From contig KQ964248.1 of NCBI GenBank assembly GCA_001566295.1, positions 124,001 through 188,000 of the forward strand: a stretch of 64,000 bases of DNA, written 5' to 3'. A model generated the notes under the pieces. That model saw only the letters and a program-made list of their open reading frames with translations. It did no database searches and was not told where the DNA came from. This DNA comes from Microdochium bolleyi (taxonomy: Eukaryota > Ascomycota > Sordariomycetes > Xylariales > Microdochiaceae). Numbering within the stretch: position 1 is the first letter of the stretch; the number at the start of each line of letters is the position of its first letter. A program made the translations under genes and the position numbers. Below are positions 53,706-64,000 of the stretch, in pieces.

Positions 53706-55627
53706 ATGACACCCAAGTCACAAGACCAACCCGACCTTTACCACCACCAGCAACCACCCGCCTGCCTGCGGCGTGCTAGCACCCCTCGCGATGATGCCAT
53801 CGAGCTGGAAGAGCGAAACCTCGGGAGCCCGCACGACCGCAACTATGAGCTTCAGGTGATGACCCCTGCACAGCAGGATGAGACTGCTCAACCTTACGTC
53901 CCCAACTTCGCCATGATCGAGGACATTCCTCCTGACGGCGGATACGGGTGGATCGTGACGTTTTGCGTGTTCATGGCCAACGCTCACACCTGGGGCATCA
54001 ATGCGTCGTGGGGCGTGTTGCTGAACCATTTCCTGACGAATGACAGCTACCCCGGAGCGAGCAAGTTCTTGTACGCCCTCATCGGTGGTCTCTCAATCTC
54101 ACAAGCACTCATCATTGCGCCCCTTGTTATGGCCAGTCATGGCGGTCTTGGTCCTCAGATCACGATGTTCATCGGCACCCTGATCATCTTTGCTGCCCTC
54201 TGTGCTGCTGGGTCTGCTACACAGATCTGGCAGTTGATTGTGACCCAGGGCTTCGTTTTTGGCTGGGGCATGGGCTTCATCTACCTGCCTGTGAGTCTAT
54301 TCTAGTTCTATCCAGCACCGTCTTGAACCTGCTCTCTGACTCAACATATCCCTAGGCCATGGAAGTCCTCCCGCACTGGTTCTCTCGCAACCGCAGCCTG
54401 GCTGTTGGCTTCGCGACATCTGGTGCAGGTCTCGGCGGCCTCGCCTACAGCCTGCTCACTGGCTACCTGATCCAGCACTCCGGCGTGGTCTGGACGTACC
54501 GTATCCTCAGCTTTGCCGCGCTGGGCATGAACCTGCTCAGCGTCGCGCTCCTCCGGCAGCGACCCGTCAGCGCGCTCGCCCGCAAGGCCAAGTCCAAGGC
54601 CTTCAACCCACGGCACTTCGGCCGCGTCGAGATCCTGCTCGTCGTGCTGTGGGGTTTCGTCACCGAGCTCGGGTACATCACCCTGCTGTACTCGCTGCCC
54701 ACGTACGCGACGTCCATCGGGCTCGACGCGATCCAGGGATCCGTCGTGCAGGCCCTGCTCAATCTGGGGTTGGGCATCGGCAGGCCCGTCGTCGGGTACT
54801 ACAGCGACCGCGTCGGCCGGATCAACATCGCCATGGGCACGACGGCCGTCTGCGCGGTGTTGATCTTTGCCCTGTGGGTCCCCGCGCACAGCTACGGCAT
54901 CCTCCTCACGTTCGCCCTCCTCGCGGGCACCGTGTGCGGGACGTTCTGGAGCGCCATCTCCCCCGTCCTCGCAGAGGTCGTCGGGCTCGTGGAGCTCGGC
55001 GGCGTGATGGGGAGCATCTGCTTCGCGCTCGTCTTGCCGACTACCTTTGCCGAGGCGATCGCGATCCAGCTCGTCGACGGCAAGGGGAAAGGGTTCGGCG
55101 CGTTCGTGAGCGGGCAGGTCTTTGTCGGGTGCATGTTTGTCGTCGGCGCGCTGAGCCTGTTAGGGTTGAGGACGTGGAAGATTGCAGACAAGGAGATGAA
55201 GGGCGAGATTGAGGCCAGGAGGGAGAAGATGCGCCGCGGAGGCAGTATGTCTGGGCTCGTCACTCCCGGTGGGCATGCCGCTGGCTTGTCCACCGCTGGT
55301 GGCGCGTCGATGGCTACCACAGGACACGCGACGCCTGTTCTTGTCAGTGCCGCCGCCGCCGCTCCTGCTGTTCCAGCATCTGCATCAGGCTGGCCTCACG
55401 TGGGCGAGCACGACGACACTGATAACGGCGGCAGCAACACGACGCGCGCGTACGCACCGCAGCGGGACGTCGGTGGGCACACGATCAGCCCTGATCCAAC
55501 AGGAGGCGGCGAAGGCCTCCAGAGCCACGGCGCAGCGAGGGTGGGCAACATGGCGCTGCAGGGCGCGGGCGGCGGAGGCGGCTTCTGGCTCACGCCTAGG
55601 CGGGCGTTCCGGCTGGAGCGCGTGTAA
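53706..55627 (+). CDS. MFS transporter, monocarboxylate porter (MCT) family
   Basis: Two exons, 53706-54290 and 54356-55627, joined in phase 0 (GTGAGT donor, CCCTAG acceptor), 618 residues. A long acidic N-terminal tail is followed by the MCT signature IPPDGGYGWIVTFCVFMANA. Other marks are WFSRNRSLAVGFATSGAGLG at TM4-5, and YYSDRVGRINIAMGTTAVCA in the second half. After TM12 a disordered Ala/Gly-rich C-terminal tail of about 150 residues carries repeated low-complexity stretches. Fungal MCT-like proteins transport riboflavin (Mch5) or other organic anions; the substrate is unknown. The gene is complete. Confidence 0.92.
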
Positions 55628-56339
55628 GTGCTCGTAGGGAACTATTCGATATATACATGCATCTTCTCCGGTACACGGTCCTCGGATAAGAAAATATAAA
55701 AGAGTTCAAGAGAGCGTCTGGACATGAAAATCGGGGTCACCACCAACATTGGGCAAACAGCGAGACTCGCCACATAACATGTGAGACTAGCCGTGCAAAA
55801 CGGTAGACTTGGCAAATACTACAGCACGGCGTGCCACGGTTCTTATTCATAAGGGTCGCTATCGTGCAAAAGGTACGCTTAGTTGAATGCATATTCCCCA
55901 AAACAGCCCGATACCGAAGACTTTTTTTTTGTTCCGCTGAAACAAAGAAGACAGGTTTTCACTTCCCACAACGACAACAGCCGTAGCCCCCGCTTCATGC
56001 CGGGCAAAAAGTGGTTTTCTCTGCGTGAAACATATATACCAAAAAGCGCAAGACTTTGGAAAGCCGCACGAGGAGCCAGGATGAAAGAGATAAAAGAAAA
56101 GAATTGGATATCAGTCGAAAAAGAGCCAACGCCGTGAGTAAAACTATCAGACAACGCCTGGCGCCACCGTTCCACTACTTTTAAAAACCTTTAATCATGA
56201 CACGGACAAAGTCGTCCTGTTGAGTGTCGTCGTCCCAAATATTGCGCCAATGTAGAGGCGCGCGTATGTTCTGTCGCAGGACCCAACGGATGGCCCCTTC
56301 CCCTTCCGAGGAGCTGCACCCGTGGACTTACCACGCGTG
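55628..56339. other. Convergent 3' intergenic region
   Basis: AT-richer sequence with short A and T runs. No gene seen. Confidence 0.5.
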
Positions 56340-57464
56340 CTAGAACTCGTAGAACAAGATCCGCAGGTTGTTGCTGAACCCGGGCATCTTGGTCAGCAGC
56401 TTGCTCCGCAGCTTCCCACCGTAGAAGTTGGGCATCCACTCCTCGTTGTCGTCCGTCGTGGCGTCGTGGTAACCCTTCTTCTCGAGGAAGCGCAGCGATG
56501 GATGGATCTCGGCGCCCAGGGCGCACGGGTCCTCGCAGTGCCACTGGATCTTGAACGTGAACATGCGGATCGGCGGGATCGCCTTGTACCGGAACATGAG
56601 CGCGTTGAGCCGGCCCATGACGTCGAACACGAGGCGGCCGCCGTGTGTGGCGAAGTGATCCACCACGGAGCGCATGATGTGCGTGAAATCGTCCCGCGGC
56701 GTCGTCCAGGCCCCCGCCTCCATGATCACGAGCGTCGGGCGGTCTGCGGGCACGTGGGGCAGCCACGATGTCGTGTCGACCATGTTGGAGACTGACAGTT
56801 CCAACAAGTTGTTTTCGTCGTTGTCATCGCCGTCATGGTAGCCTTCGTGGTGGTGCATCGTGGGCGAGTACGATGCTGTTGAAGACGAGGTTGTTGACGG
56901 AACCTTGTATGGCGTCCTCGGCCGGTATGCTGTCCTGGCGTCCTGGGGAAACACGCGTTGCCGCAGGTGTGTAAACTCCGGGCTGTCCACCTCCACCCAC
57001 CGCACGTTCGAGCGTGACTTGAGCCGCATAAACCGTGTGTCTAGCCCCGTCGTGAGGTTGAGTATTGTGCATCCTGTCTCGTCCTGGTGGGCATCCGCAA
57101 ATTTGAGGCAGTACACATCCACAATCATTGCCCGAAGACACATGAGCTCGCTCGCCAGGTCGGGTTTGGTGCCGAGCCTGGACGAGGTGATGTTAAGCCG
57201 GTCAGCCAGCTTGGCAGCATAAGTGTCGCCCAGTATTGACTCGGTCCCCGACCGCGCGTCGATGGCGCGGAAACATAGTGCGGCGAGGGGTGGACATCGC
57301 AGTATCTCCGACTCTGGAATCATTGGCACTCCGATGCTGTCCCCGTGCGTCGATGATGGGACAGTCGATGTTGTTGTTGCGAGGGTACCGGCTGTGCTGT
57401 TACTGTCTGTTGCGGTCTCAGATGATAAGACCGTCGAGGTCGAATTCCGAAGTGGCCAATCCAT
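56340..57464 (-). CDS. Leucine carboxyl methyltransferase (LCM)-family methyltransferase
   Basis: Intronless, 374 residues. The SAM site contains LNLTTGLDTRFMRL (135-148) and the acidic WVEVDSPEFTHLRQRVF (156-172). A later block, TLVIMEAGAWTTP, occupies the position of the family's (E)G(V) strand. A disordered His/Asp-rich insert (about 190-225) splits the fold. This fits the COG3315/LCM family, which includes PP2A methyltransferases (Ppm1) and polyketide O-methyltransferases. True Ppm1 has a different N-terminal lid, so a metabolite O-methyltransferase is the likelier reading (inference). ATG 57464 is the first in-frame start; the first 40 residues are Ser/Thr-rich and probably flexible. Confidence 0.8.
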   Translation of the reverse strand: MDWPLRNSTSTVLSSETATDSNSTAGTLATTTSTVPSSTHGDSIGVPMIPESEILRCPPLAALCFRAIDARSGTESILGDTYAAKLADRLNITSSRLGTKPDLASELMCLRAMIVDVYCLKFADAHQDETGCTILNLTTGLDTRFMRLKSRSNVRWVEVDSPEFTHLRQRVFPQDARTAYRPRTPYKVPSTTSSSTASYSPTMHHHEGYHDGDDNDENNLLELSVSNMVDTTSWLPHVPADRPTLVIMEAGAWTTPRDDFTHIMRSVVDHFATHGGRLVFDVMGRLNALMFRYKAIPPIRMFTFKIQWHCEDPCALGAEIHPSLRFLEKKGYHDATTDDNEEWMPNFYGGKLRSKLLTKMPGFSNNLRILFYEF

Positions 57465-59491
57465 GTTGCTTTGCTGTAGCAGACGCAGCCGCCGTGGGGG
57501 CGGCTACGCAGCTAGACAATGATGAATGTCGATCCAGAGTCGTGGCCGGTGAGCATGGCGTCTCGTTGCACGGCTATGAAGAGTTCGACCAGGCGGTTGG
57601 TGATCTTGCCGTGATTAGTGTGCAACTGGTCGAAAGTGAGACACCACGCAAGAGTTCACAAGCGGCAGCCCGGAAGCGGAACGGGGAACACCCAGCGTTT
57701 TTGTGTGCAGCAGTCCAGTGACGTGTCGCATTGAGCATGAGAGTTTGAAAACACAGGCAAGAAAACAAAAAAACGAAAGAAAAGGTTCGGCTGCGTTGTG
57801 ATTCCACGGCATCCGTTGCGGCAGTCTAGCTACTCAGTCTTGCTGGTCTTCCAGGACCACTTCCACGACCAAGCAGGGTAATTTCGGTTATGCAGCAAGT
57901 TGCGCGTCGCACATCACCGAGGCTGGCATACCTTGTCCATTGCTGCATCGGTACGACTCTGATCCTCGCTGCAGGAGATACCGAAGGAGCATGGGTGTCC
58001 GCGGATGGAACCGATATTTTCCGTATGGCCCAAGGGTGTTCTTACCTGCCCCTCGTCAAGATACGTGGTGGTTGCATCGCCTCAATCCTCCAATCGTGCA
58101 AGTCGGAGAAGGTTTTGCTTTTCCGGACTGGTCGACCTAGATCTAGCTGTTTTGTCCACAACCTGCTGCGGAACGTGGCGAAGCTTAACATCCCACGCCT
58201 CGAACAGCACGAGGTCCGCCGCCGAGGACAGCATGGCATTCCCGCGGCCGCTCGTCCCTAGCGTGCGTGTGTCGAAGCGCGAGATCTAAGGGCGATCGAT
58301 GTCACCATCTCGGTCAATCTAACGAGGGCTGCTGCAGGAGGCCAAAAGCGCAACCGAAGGCAGCATGCCATCCGAATCCAAGATCCTAGTGTGGCGTGGC
58401 GTGGGAGGGTGGTGGCTTGCAGGCTGAGCCCAAAAGGAAATGGGCATTACGCGAGTTTTGAAAGACCCCTGGCCGGACCTCAACACACGGGGAAGGTGTT
58501 TGTGTCGACTTGGAGCGGCTGTAGAATGACGACACAGCCACGGCCAGGCCAAGCTGGGTGTCCTGATGCATGGGGAAGACGAGTAGACGACCCTCAATCT
58601 CGGTCGCTTGCTGCTGTCAGGCCACCAAGATGGCAAGCTTGATTTGACCTTCATGTCGACCAATGTGTGGATTCGCCGGGTCAAGTCGAGAGCGGGTGGG
58701 CTACCGGTAGCCATCCGGCGCGGGCCGCCTGGCTAAACCCACACGACGCACAGCATGACGGGCCACAGCTGCTTCTGGCGCTGCTGGGGTATCCCCGGCC
58801 ACTGGATCGAAGTATTCACACACGGATCCAATCTGGGTGACCTGTCGCTTGGGCAGCACAGCCGGGCATAGGTCGGCTGGCCAGTGGCCGGAAGTCTCGG
58901 AGCCGAGGACAACCCCCACGGCGTGCTTGCGTCGTCGTCCTGCTGGATTGCAAATCCGACTCGCGCAGTCTGGACAGGCAGAGGCAGTGGTGATTGCGCG
59001 GAATCAAGGTGGGGTGACCTGGCAGTGGCAGCGGACATGTGAAGTTTGGCGTGAGACACCCGCGCTCCAGCCCTATGGAATACCGGCCCACTGGCAGGAG
59101 CCGCCACCAGCCGCGCGAGCAGTCGTCATCCAGGGATGGCGCGTCAAGGACGCGGGGGCCCGAATAGTCACGTCACTACGTCTTCTTGTCCAACTCGGAA
59201 GAGTCCTTGCACCCTCGACATCGCATGTACCAAGCCCAATCGCCGCCAACGAACAGCATCGCATCTGCATCCTTCCGCCATCGCAGCGTCGGCGCGATCC
59301 ACTTTGCGCTCTGCAGCCAGCAAGAAGCAGTCATCGCGCGTCTTTGTGGTACCCTGCCAGCCTCGGACACGCGGCATTGGTGCATCGGAGCATCGTAGCA
59401 TCGTCAACCACGCCCCAGCAGTTTTGCCAGCATCTATTTTGGGATCGCCATCAACACCATCCAGACAAACACGCATAGACCAGCACCCAGC
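57465..59491. other. Long intergenic region, no gene seen
   Basis: 2 kb without a supported gene. Open frames on both strands are short and random. No repeat stands out. Confidence 0.45.
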
Positions 59492-60089
59492 ATGGGAGCC
59501 GACAACGTGGGCGCCAAGGCTAGAGCTACTGCCTCGAGTGCATATGCCTATGGCAGGGACACGGTCGACCGCGTCGTCGATCCTGCCGTCCGCCAGGAGT
59601 ACTACCACAGGACCACAACCTTTGCCACAACGAGGCCAATCGTAACGGTGAGTACCGCGTCTGTCTGGAGCCAACTGATCTTGTCCTCAGACAGCTGACA
59701 AGTTGTGCTGCCAGAGCTTCATCCTCTTCAATCTCATCTTCTCGTTCATCCCTGTCGTCTTCTTCTTCAGCTTCGTCGTCTCGACCTTCTGCCTCGCACT
59801 CGTCTCCGCCCTTTGCTTCACGTTCTTTTGGGCTGGCGTGGGTCTCTGCTTCCTGGTCCCCGTCTTGTTCTTCACCATCGGGGTCGGAGTGCTTGCCTGG
59901 CTGTGGGCCCTCGCTGCCTTCTTCGTCAGCCGCTACATCTATAGCCTCGTGAACCCCCACGCTGCTGAGCCCAGCACGAATGGAGTCGCAGCCGACGACA
60001 AGGTGGTCATCTTCCCTCGTTCAGATTCTGCCAATCGTGCCGACTATGTCGACAGGATCAAGACCGAAGCATCTGACTTCAAGCAGTAG
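59492..60089 (+). CDS. Promethin-like lipid droplet membrane protein
   Basis: Two exons, 59492-59647 and 59715-60089, joined in phase 0 (GTGAGT donor, CTGAC branch, CCAG acceptor), 176 residues. A hydrophilic helix (ARATASSAYAYGRDTVDRVV) precedes a nearly continuous hydrophobic stretch of about 80 residues (about 53-135). It is rich in Phe, Leu and Val and broken into hairpin-like helices (FNLIFSFIPVVFFFSFVV, FWAGVGLCFLVPVLFFTIGV). This is the promethin/LDAF1 pattern, in which hairpins sit in the ER membrane at seipin sites of lipid droplet formation. Family assignment is by topology and composition, so moderate confidence. Confidence 0.75.
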
Positions 60090-60571
60090 ACTCTTGGTCA
60101 GGTAGCTTGGGTCACGATCAGGGCTTGGTGGTTCGTTCTCAGGATCGGTGGAGCTGCGTGCTGGTATTTATATCGTCACTGGGGGTGATGGACCCTTGCT
60201 CGGACCGGAATTGGTCCGCACCAGGCCAGCTTGCCTTCAGAGTTATGCTAGAACAAGCATTTTCTGCACAACGCTCAGTACAAATAGAACCCACAGCAAG
60301 GTTTCCTCAAAGATCTCGTTCTTTGGCTCTACTTGGGTATCGGGCTTTGGCCAAGAAGGACGTCATGTATCGTAGCTATAGAAGGCGACGCGGGTGGCAT
60401 TGGTCTCAATCGATAAGAAGCATCGTCAGAGCTACCCCTCCGACCAACGGCCAGCCCCACCAAGAATGTCTGCTGCTCATCAGTGATCGATTGCGCGAAG
60501 TTCCATGACGTTCAACGACGCGTGGCTGAGATTGAAAGTCAACAATTCGTGTCCATAACAGTCCAGGCAAC
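60090..60571. other. Intergenic region, no gene seen
   Basis: 3' flank and promoter between two genes on the same strand. Nothing recognised. Confidence 0.5.
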
Positions 60572-62394
60572 ATGGAGCACGACACAAAAACACGTGAGGA
60601 CATCCACGACGACACCGACACCGACACCGACCACGGGAATGTTCCCACAGAGCTAACTCGAGCCCCAATTCCCGCAGCTCCGTACGCGACCAGCGACAAG
60701 ACGTCGTTTGCCTACATCTCGGCCCGCGACAGGTGGCCAGTCATCATCGTGCGTGGTTGACACCCAAATAATGGATCTATCTGACTCATCTCGTGGTTAC
60801 TGATCAAACTCTAGACTGGTGCTATCGACGATGTCCACCGAACCATAATGGCGAGCGAAGATGCCGAGAAGACCGCCGAGGGAAAGAAGATCCTCGAGGA
60901 CTTGGTGGCCCTCAAATACGAGCTCCAACATGACCGCAAGCTCTCGTACGCGCACATCGCCCTCGGACGTCCTTGATCACGAGCCAATCCCGAAGTCAGA
61001 CCAATAACACCTTCTCTACGACAGGCCTATCCGCGACGACGGACAGTCCGACGTTGTCTTGTACAACAACGAGCTGGAGGCGCTGGGCACGCCTTCATGG
61101 TTTAACATCCCATGGCTGTTCAGCGAGTGTTATCTGTACAGGTATGGTGGACATTTGCCACCGGAGACCACTTCTGGATACTGATTGCTGTTCCACAGGC
61201 GCATGAGCACATCGTTCAGCCTTTCAGAGCACTGGAAGTCTTACGACGTCTTCGCCCGGCAGAAGGCCGACACATTCCGCTCCTCACGCCCAGCTGTTTA
61301 TGAGCTCGCAAGCCACTTCAAGGATCTCGTGCCGAAGCTCACAGCAAAGCCTGACGACACCGGCAAGACTGCCGCGGAACACGAGGAGGCGCAGAAGCTC
61401 TTGTTCAAAGAGATGTGCGAGATCTGCCTCTGGGGCAATGCCACAGACCTGTCGCTCCTGACGAGCCTGTCGTATGAGGACATCCAGAAGCTCCAGGGCG
61501 CTGAGGCGCGCAAGGCGTCGGAGAAGAACATCCTCGCCAACGACCTGCAGCAGGCCTACGAGACGCTCAAGAAGGCGCGCGACGCCGGGCAGAAGGAGCG
61601 CCGCGTCGACATCGTGCTCGACAACTCGGGCTTCGAGCTCTACGTTGACCTCATCCTCGCGTCGTACCTGCTGACCTCGAATCTGGCCACGCACGTCGTG
61701 CTGCACCCCAAGTCAATCCCGTGGTTCGTGTCCGACGTGCTACCGAGCGACTTCGCGTCGATCCTGAGCGCGCTCGCGAGCCCGGCCAGGTTCTTCACAC
61801 CCGAGGACGACGAGGACGCCAAGCCCAGCGTACCGCTATCCAACGCTGAGGTGACCGACATTAGCTTCGTGTTTTCCCAGCTAGTCCAGCACCACGCCGA
61901 GGGCCAACTACTGCTCCGGCCGAATCGCTTCTGGACGCACGGCGGCAGCTTCTGGCGGTTGCCCTCAGCGGACAAGGAGCTGTACGAAGACCTCAAGGCG
62001 AGCGAGCTCGTCATCTTCAAGGGCGATCTGAACTACAGGAAGCTCACCGGAGACGTAAGTCCACCCCCCCTCCCGCGCAGTTGTTTTACTACTGAATGCC
62101 GGCCGGTACCCTCATCTTCGTCTTTCACCCCGTTTCTGACCTGGACATCTCCTCACATCACAGGCCATGTGGGATCCCACGACGCCCTTCACAGAGGCGA
62201 TCGGCCCGCTGGGACCAGGCTCCGGCGTCAACGTCATGGCGCTGCGCACGTGCAAGGCCGACGTCGTGGTTGGCCTGGCGCCCGGGCTGGACGAGGAGCT
62301 CCGCGCGCGCGAGGGCGGCGGCGGCGACAGCGGGTCACGCAAGTGGGCGTGGAGCGGCAAGTACGCTGTCGTGTCGTACTCTGGGGGTAAGTGA
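60572..62394 (+). CDS. DUF89 damage-control phosphatase (ARMT1-like)
   Basis: Five exons with frame kept: 60572-60748, 60815-60945, 61025-61141, 61199-62054 and 62164-62394, 503 residues. Donors are GTGCGT, GTACGC, GTATGG and GTAAGT. The metal-binding blocks of the family are present: DNSGFELYVDLILA (about 283-296), KGDLNYRKLTGD (about 416-427), and VMALRTCKADVVVGLAPG near the end. Neighbouring landmarks include WFNIPWLFSECYLYRRM and LWGNATDLSLL. Homologues are subfamily III DUF89 phosphatases (yeast YMR027W, human ARMT1) that hydrolyse damaged or surplus phosphometabolites such as fructose-1-phosphate in the cytosol. The gene is complete. Confidence 0.93.
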
Positions 62395-63916
62395 GGCTCT
62401 GCAGGGGGTAGATAAACCGATGAGGCAATGGCAATAGAACTCGATGAATAGATAGAGCCCTTGGCAGCTTGTTCGTGTGTATATGATCACACGGTCTGCG
62501 TGGTGCATGTTTGTTCGCGCTCTCCCTTTTTCGCGCTCTTCTTTGTCAGTGATGGCCCATGTCCAATTCTTTGTCTACAGCTCCGTCAGAATACTCAAAT
62601 CATGTAGCCCTTTCGAGCATTGAAGCTTACACCCAGGGAAGTACCTTGAAGGTATAAATCGCGTCTACCTCGGGAGGGGCGGGCACTACGGGCGCCAGCG
62701 GGAGCATGTGGGGGTCCGCACTTCGAATCTGGTGCCGATGTCATCTTAGATCCAGCACACGCGCTCTCCCCCCTTCGGCGGCATCTTCTTCCAGGCCACC
62801 GATGATGGAAAACCCCACGAGAACCACATGCCTGCTGGAGACATGCACAGCCTCACCGAGCTGAAATGTGAAACTGCGAATCACAGATCGGGGGCTGCCT
62901 CTTCGTCGCCAGTCTCGCTGCAGGACCCCGGGATGTACCTGGCTCCCGGTTCGAGCCATTGCCATGACAGCCCATCATTGAGAACCAGGTTTGGGGCTCC
63001 GCCAGATGTCCGGGACGTTCGGCGACCAGGGCATCCATGGTTTTGACCCTCTTGACAACAGACCCCCAAACTGCCTGACGATCAACTCCGTCGGTATCCA
63101 ACAAGGACGACGCCACTACCCACTTCGTCGATGCCAGCCAGGCTTGACGAGCACATCACAGTCCCGTGCCCAACACAACAACCGCGAAAAAAGAAATACG
63201 TCCCAGCCAGTTCCGCGGTGTCTCGACTCCTGCCAGGTGGGTGGCATTATGCCTGTCGTGATGGGAACCCCCCGCGCGGCAGGGCCCATGATCCCTGCCA
63301 GGCACGTTGGGCGACGAGGACCCGTGATTCGACACCGCTGCCGTCGGCCGAGAGCCAAGCTTTGGGCGGGTCTCTGCAACAACCTCGATGAGGCAGAGTG
63401 TTGGTGGTACCGAAGGCACCCGCAACGGCGTACAATGAGGAGAGTCGTCCTGTCAGTCTTGGCCGTGGCTTGTCCCAGCACGCCCGTGCTGCAGAACTGC
63501 TGCATGATTTGTGCTGGCCTGGCATGCCACAAGTCATCACCACCCACGCCTTGATGACCATGCCTGTTCCTGGTGCGTTACAAGGATGTTCAGACTGCGG
63601 CTGTCTCGATCGAAGCGGCGGCGGCGATGCTTGCACTAACTTCGCTTTGGAGGAGGCAAGCCCGGCCGACACTCCAGGGACCAGACCCTGGCCCGACAGT
63701 GAAGCGATGCGATGCTCAGCCAATGCCAAGAATAGCGACATGGCAAGCGGCATTGCATGTTGACCAGCAAACCTCGCCCGATCCCAAGGCTTGCTACTCG
63801 CCCTCGCCTTGCTCCGCATCTACGACGTTTGTCTATCATGACGACGACTCAGACTCACCATAGATGAGGCCTGGCGCCCCGTCACATCCGGCTGATCCCC
63901 TCTCCAAGTCGCCACC
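62395..63916. other. Intergenic region, no gene seen
   Basis: 1.5 kb between the DUF89 gene and the partial gene at the right edge. Several 100-190-codon frames on the minus strand (63116-63819) are Arg/Ser-rich and random. No gene accepted. Confidence 0.45.
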
Positions 63917-64000
63917 ATGGGTGCTTTCGGCTTCTTTATCGATGCCTGGAACCAGTTCGACGCCGGCGAGCGGCGCAACATTGCCTACTACATCCTGGGC
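63917..64000 (+). CDS. Partial gene at right edge, first 28 codons
   Basis: GCCACCATGG is an ideal fungal start context. The 28 residues begin MGAFGFFIDAWNQFDAGERR and run off the window. The opening recalls the N-terminal tails of some fungal MFS proteins, but the piece is too short to assign. The reading frame continues beyond 64000. Confidence 0.6.
   Translation, partial: MGAFGFFIDAWNQFDAGERRNIAYYILG

Noticed and set aside
62701..62780. TTCGAATC-containing segment as a possible second tRNA
   Set aside because: No acceptor or anticodon stem can be folded around it.

Overview
The window reads as nuclear DNA of a filamentous ascomycete (Pezizomycotina, most likely a Sordariomycete). The evidence is GC-rich coding sequence, spliceosomal introns of about 50-95 nt with GTAAGT/GTGAGT-type donors and CTAAC/CTGAC-like branch sites, and fungus-specific families: HET, 2EXR, Zn2Cys6 regulators, Rvs161-type BAR, promethin and DUF7025. 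No replicon, phage, CRISPR or intact transposon was seen. Splice sites were assigned by eye and checked for reading-frame continuity.

Layout. 0.8-7.3 kb: a BAR-domain protein with a proline-rich tail, a 2-oxoglutarate/Fe(II) oxygenase and a convergent class I O-methyltransferase. 8.7-9.3 kb: a four-helix MARVEL-like protein. 9.5-11.6 kb: a decayed island with a diverged 80-bp direct repeat, the broken end of an MFS transporter and an unidentified exon carrying a stop. 11.6-16.1 kb: an orphan 527-residue protein and the first of two 2EXR paralogues. 16.6-18.3 kb: a Dal5-type MFS permease. 19.9 kb: tRNA-Ser(AGA). 20.6-23.1 kb: a 765-residue membrane protein of unknown function. 23.5-25.0 kb: a truncated DUF7025 gene and a truncated, frameshifted HET gene meeting tail to tail at an apparent breakpoint. 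26.1-30.0 kb: a secreted proline-rich repeat protein with a frame break, and a secreted RNase T2.

31.0-44.3 kb: a cytochrome P450 with a problematic 5' half, an MFS transporter, a SnoaL-like protein and two Zn2Cys6 regulators. This resembles a small, possibly eroding, metabolic gene cluster without a visible backbone enzyme. 45.7-48.0 kb: a HET-NACHT (NLR-type) incompatibility gene with several frame breaks. 48.9-64 kb is mostly conserved housekeeping: the second 2EXR protein, Rvs161/Hob3, peptidyl-tRNA hydrolase, an MCT-family MFS transporter, a leucine carboxyl methyltransferase-like enzyme, a promethin-like lipid droplet protein, an ARMT1-type DUF89 phosphatase and the first 28 codons of a further gene.

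The alternation of intact housekeeping genes with decayed allorecognition genes, transporter relics and a tailoring-enzyme neighbourhood is what one expects of accessory islands in an otherwise syntenic fungal chromosome arm. The best candidates for new biology are the 31-44 kb neighbourhood, the 24.33 kb breakpoint, and the unassigned 765- and 527-residue proteins.
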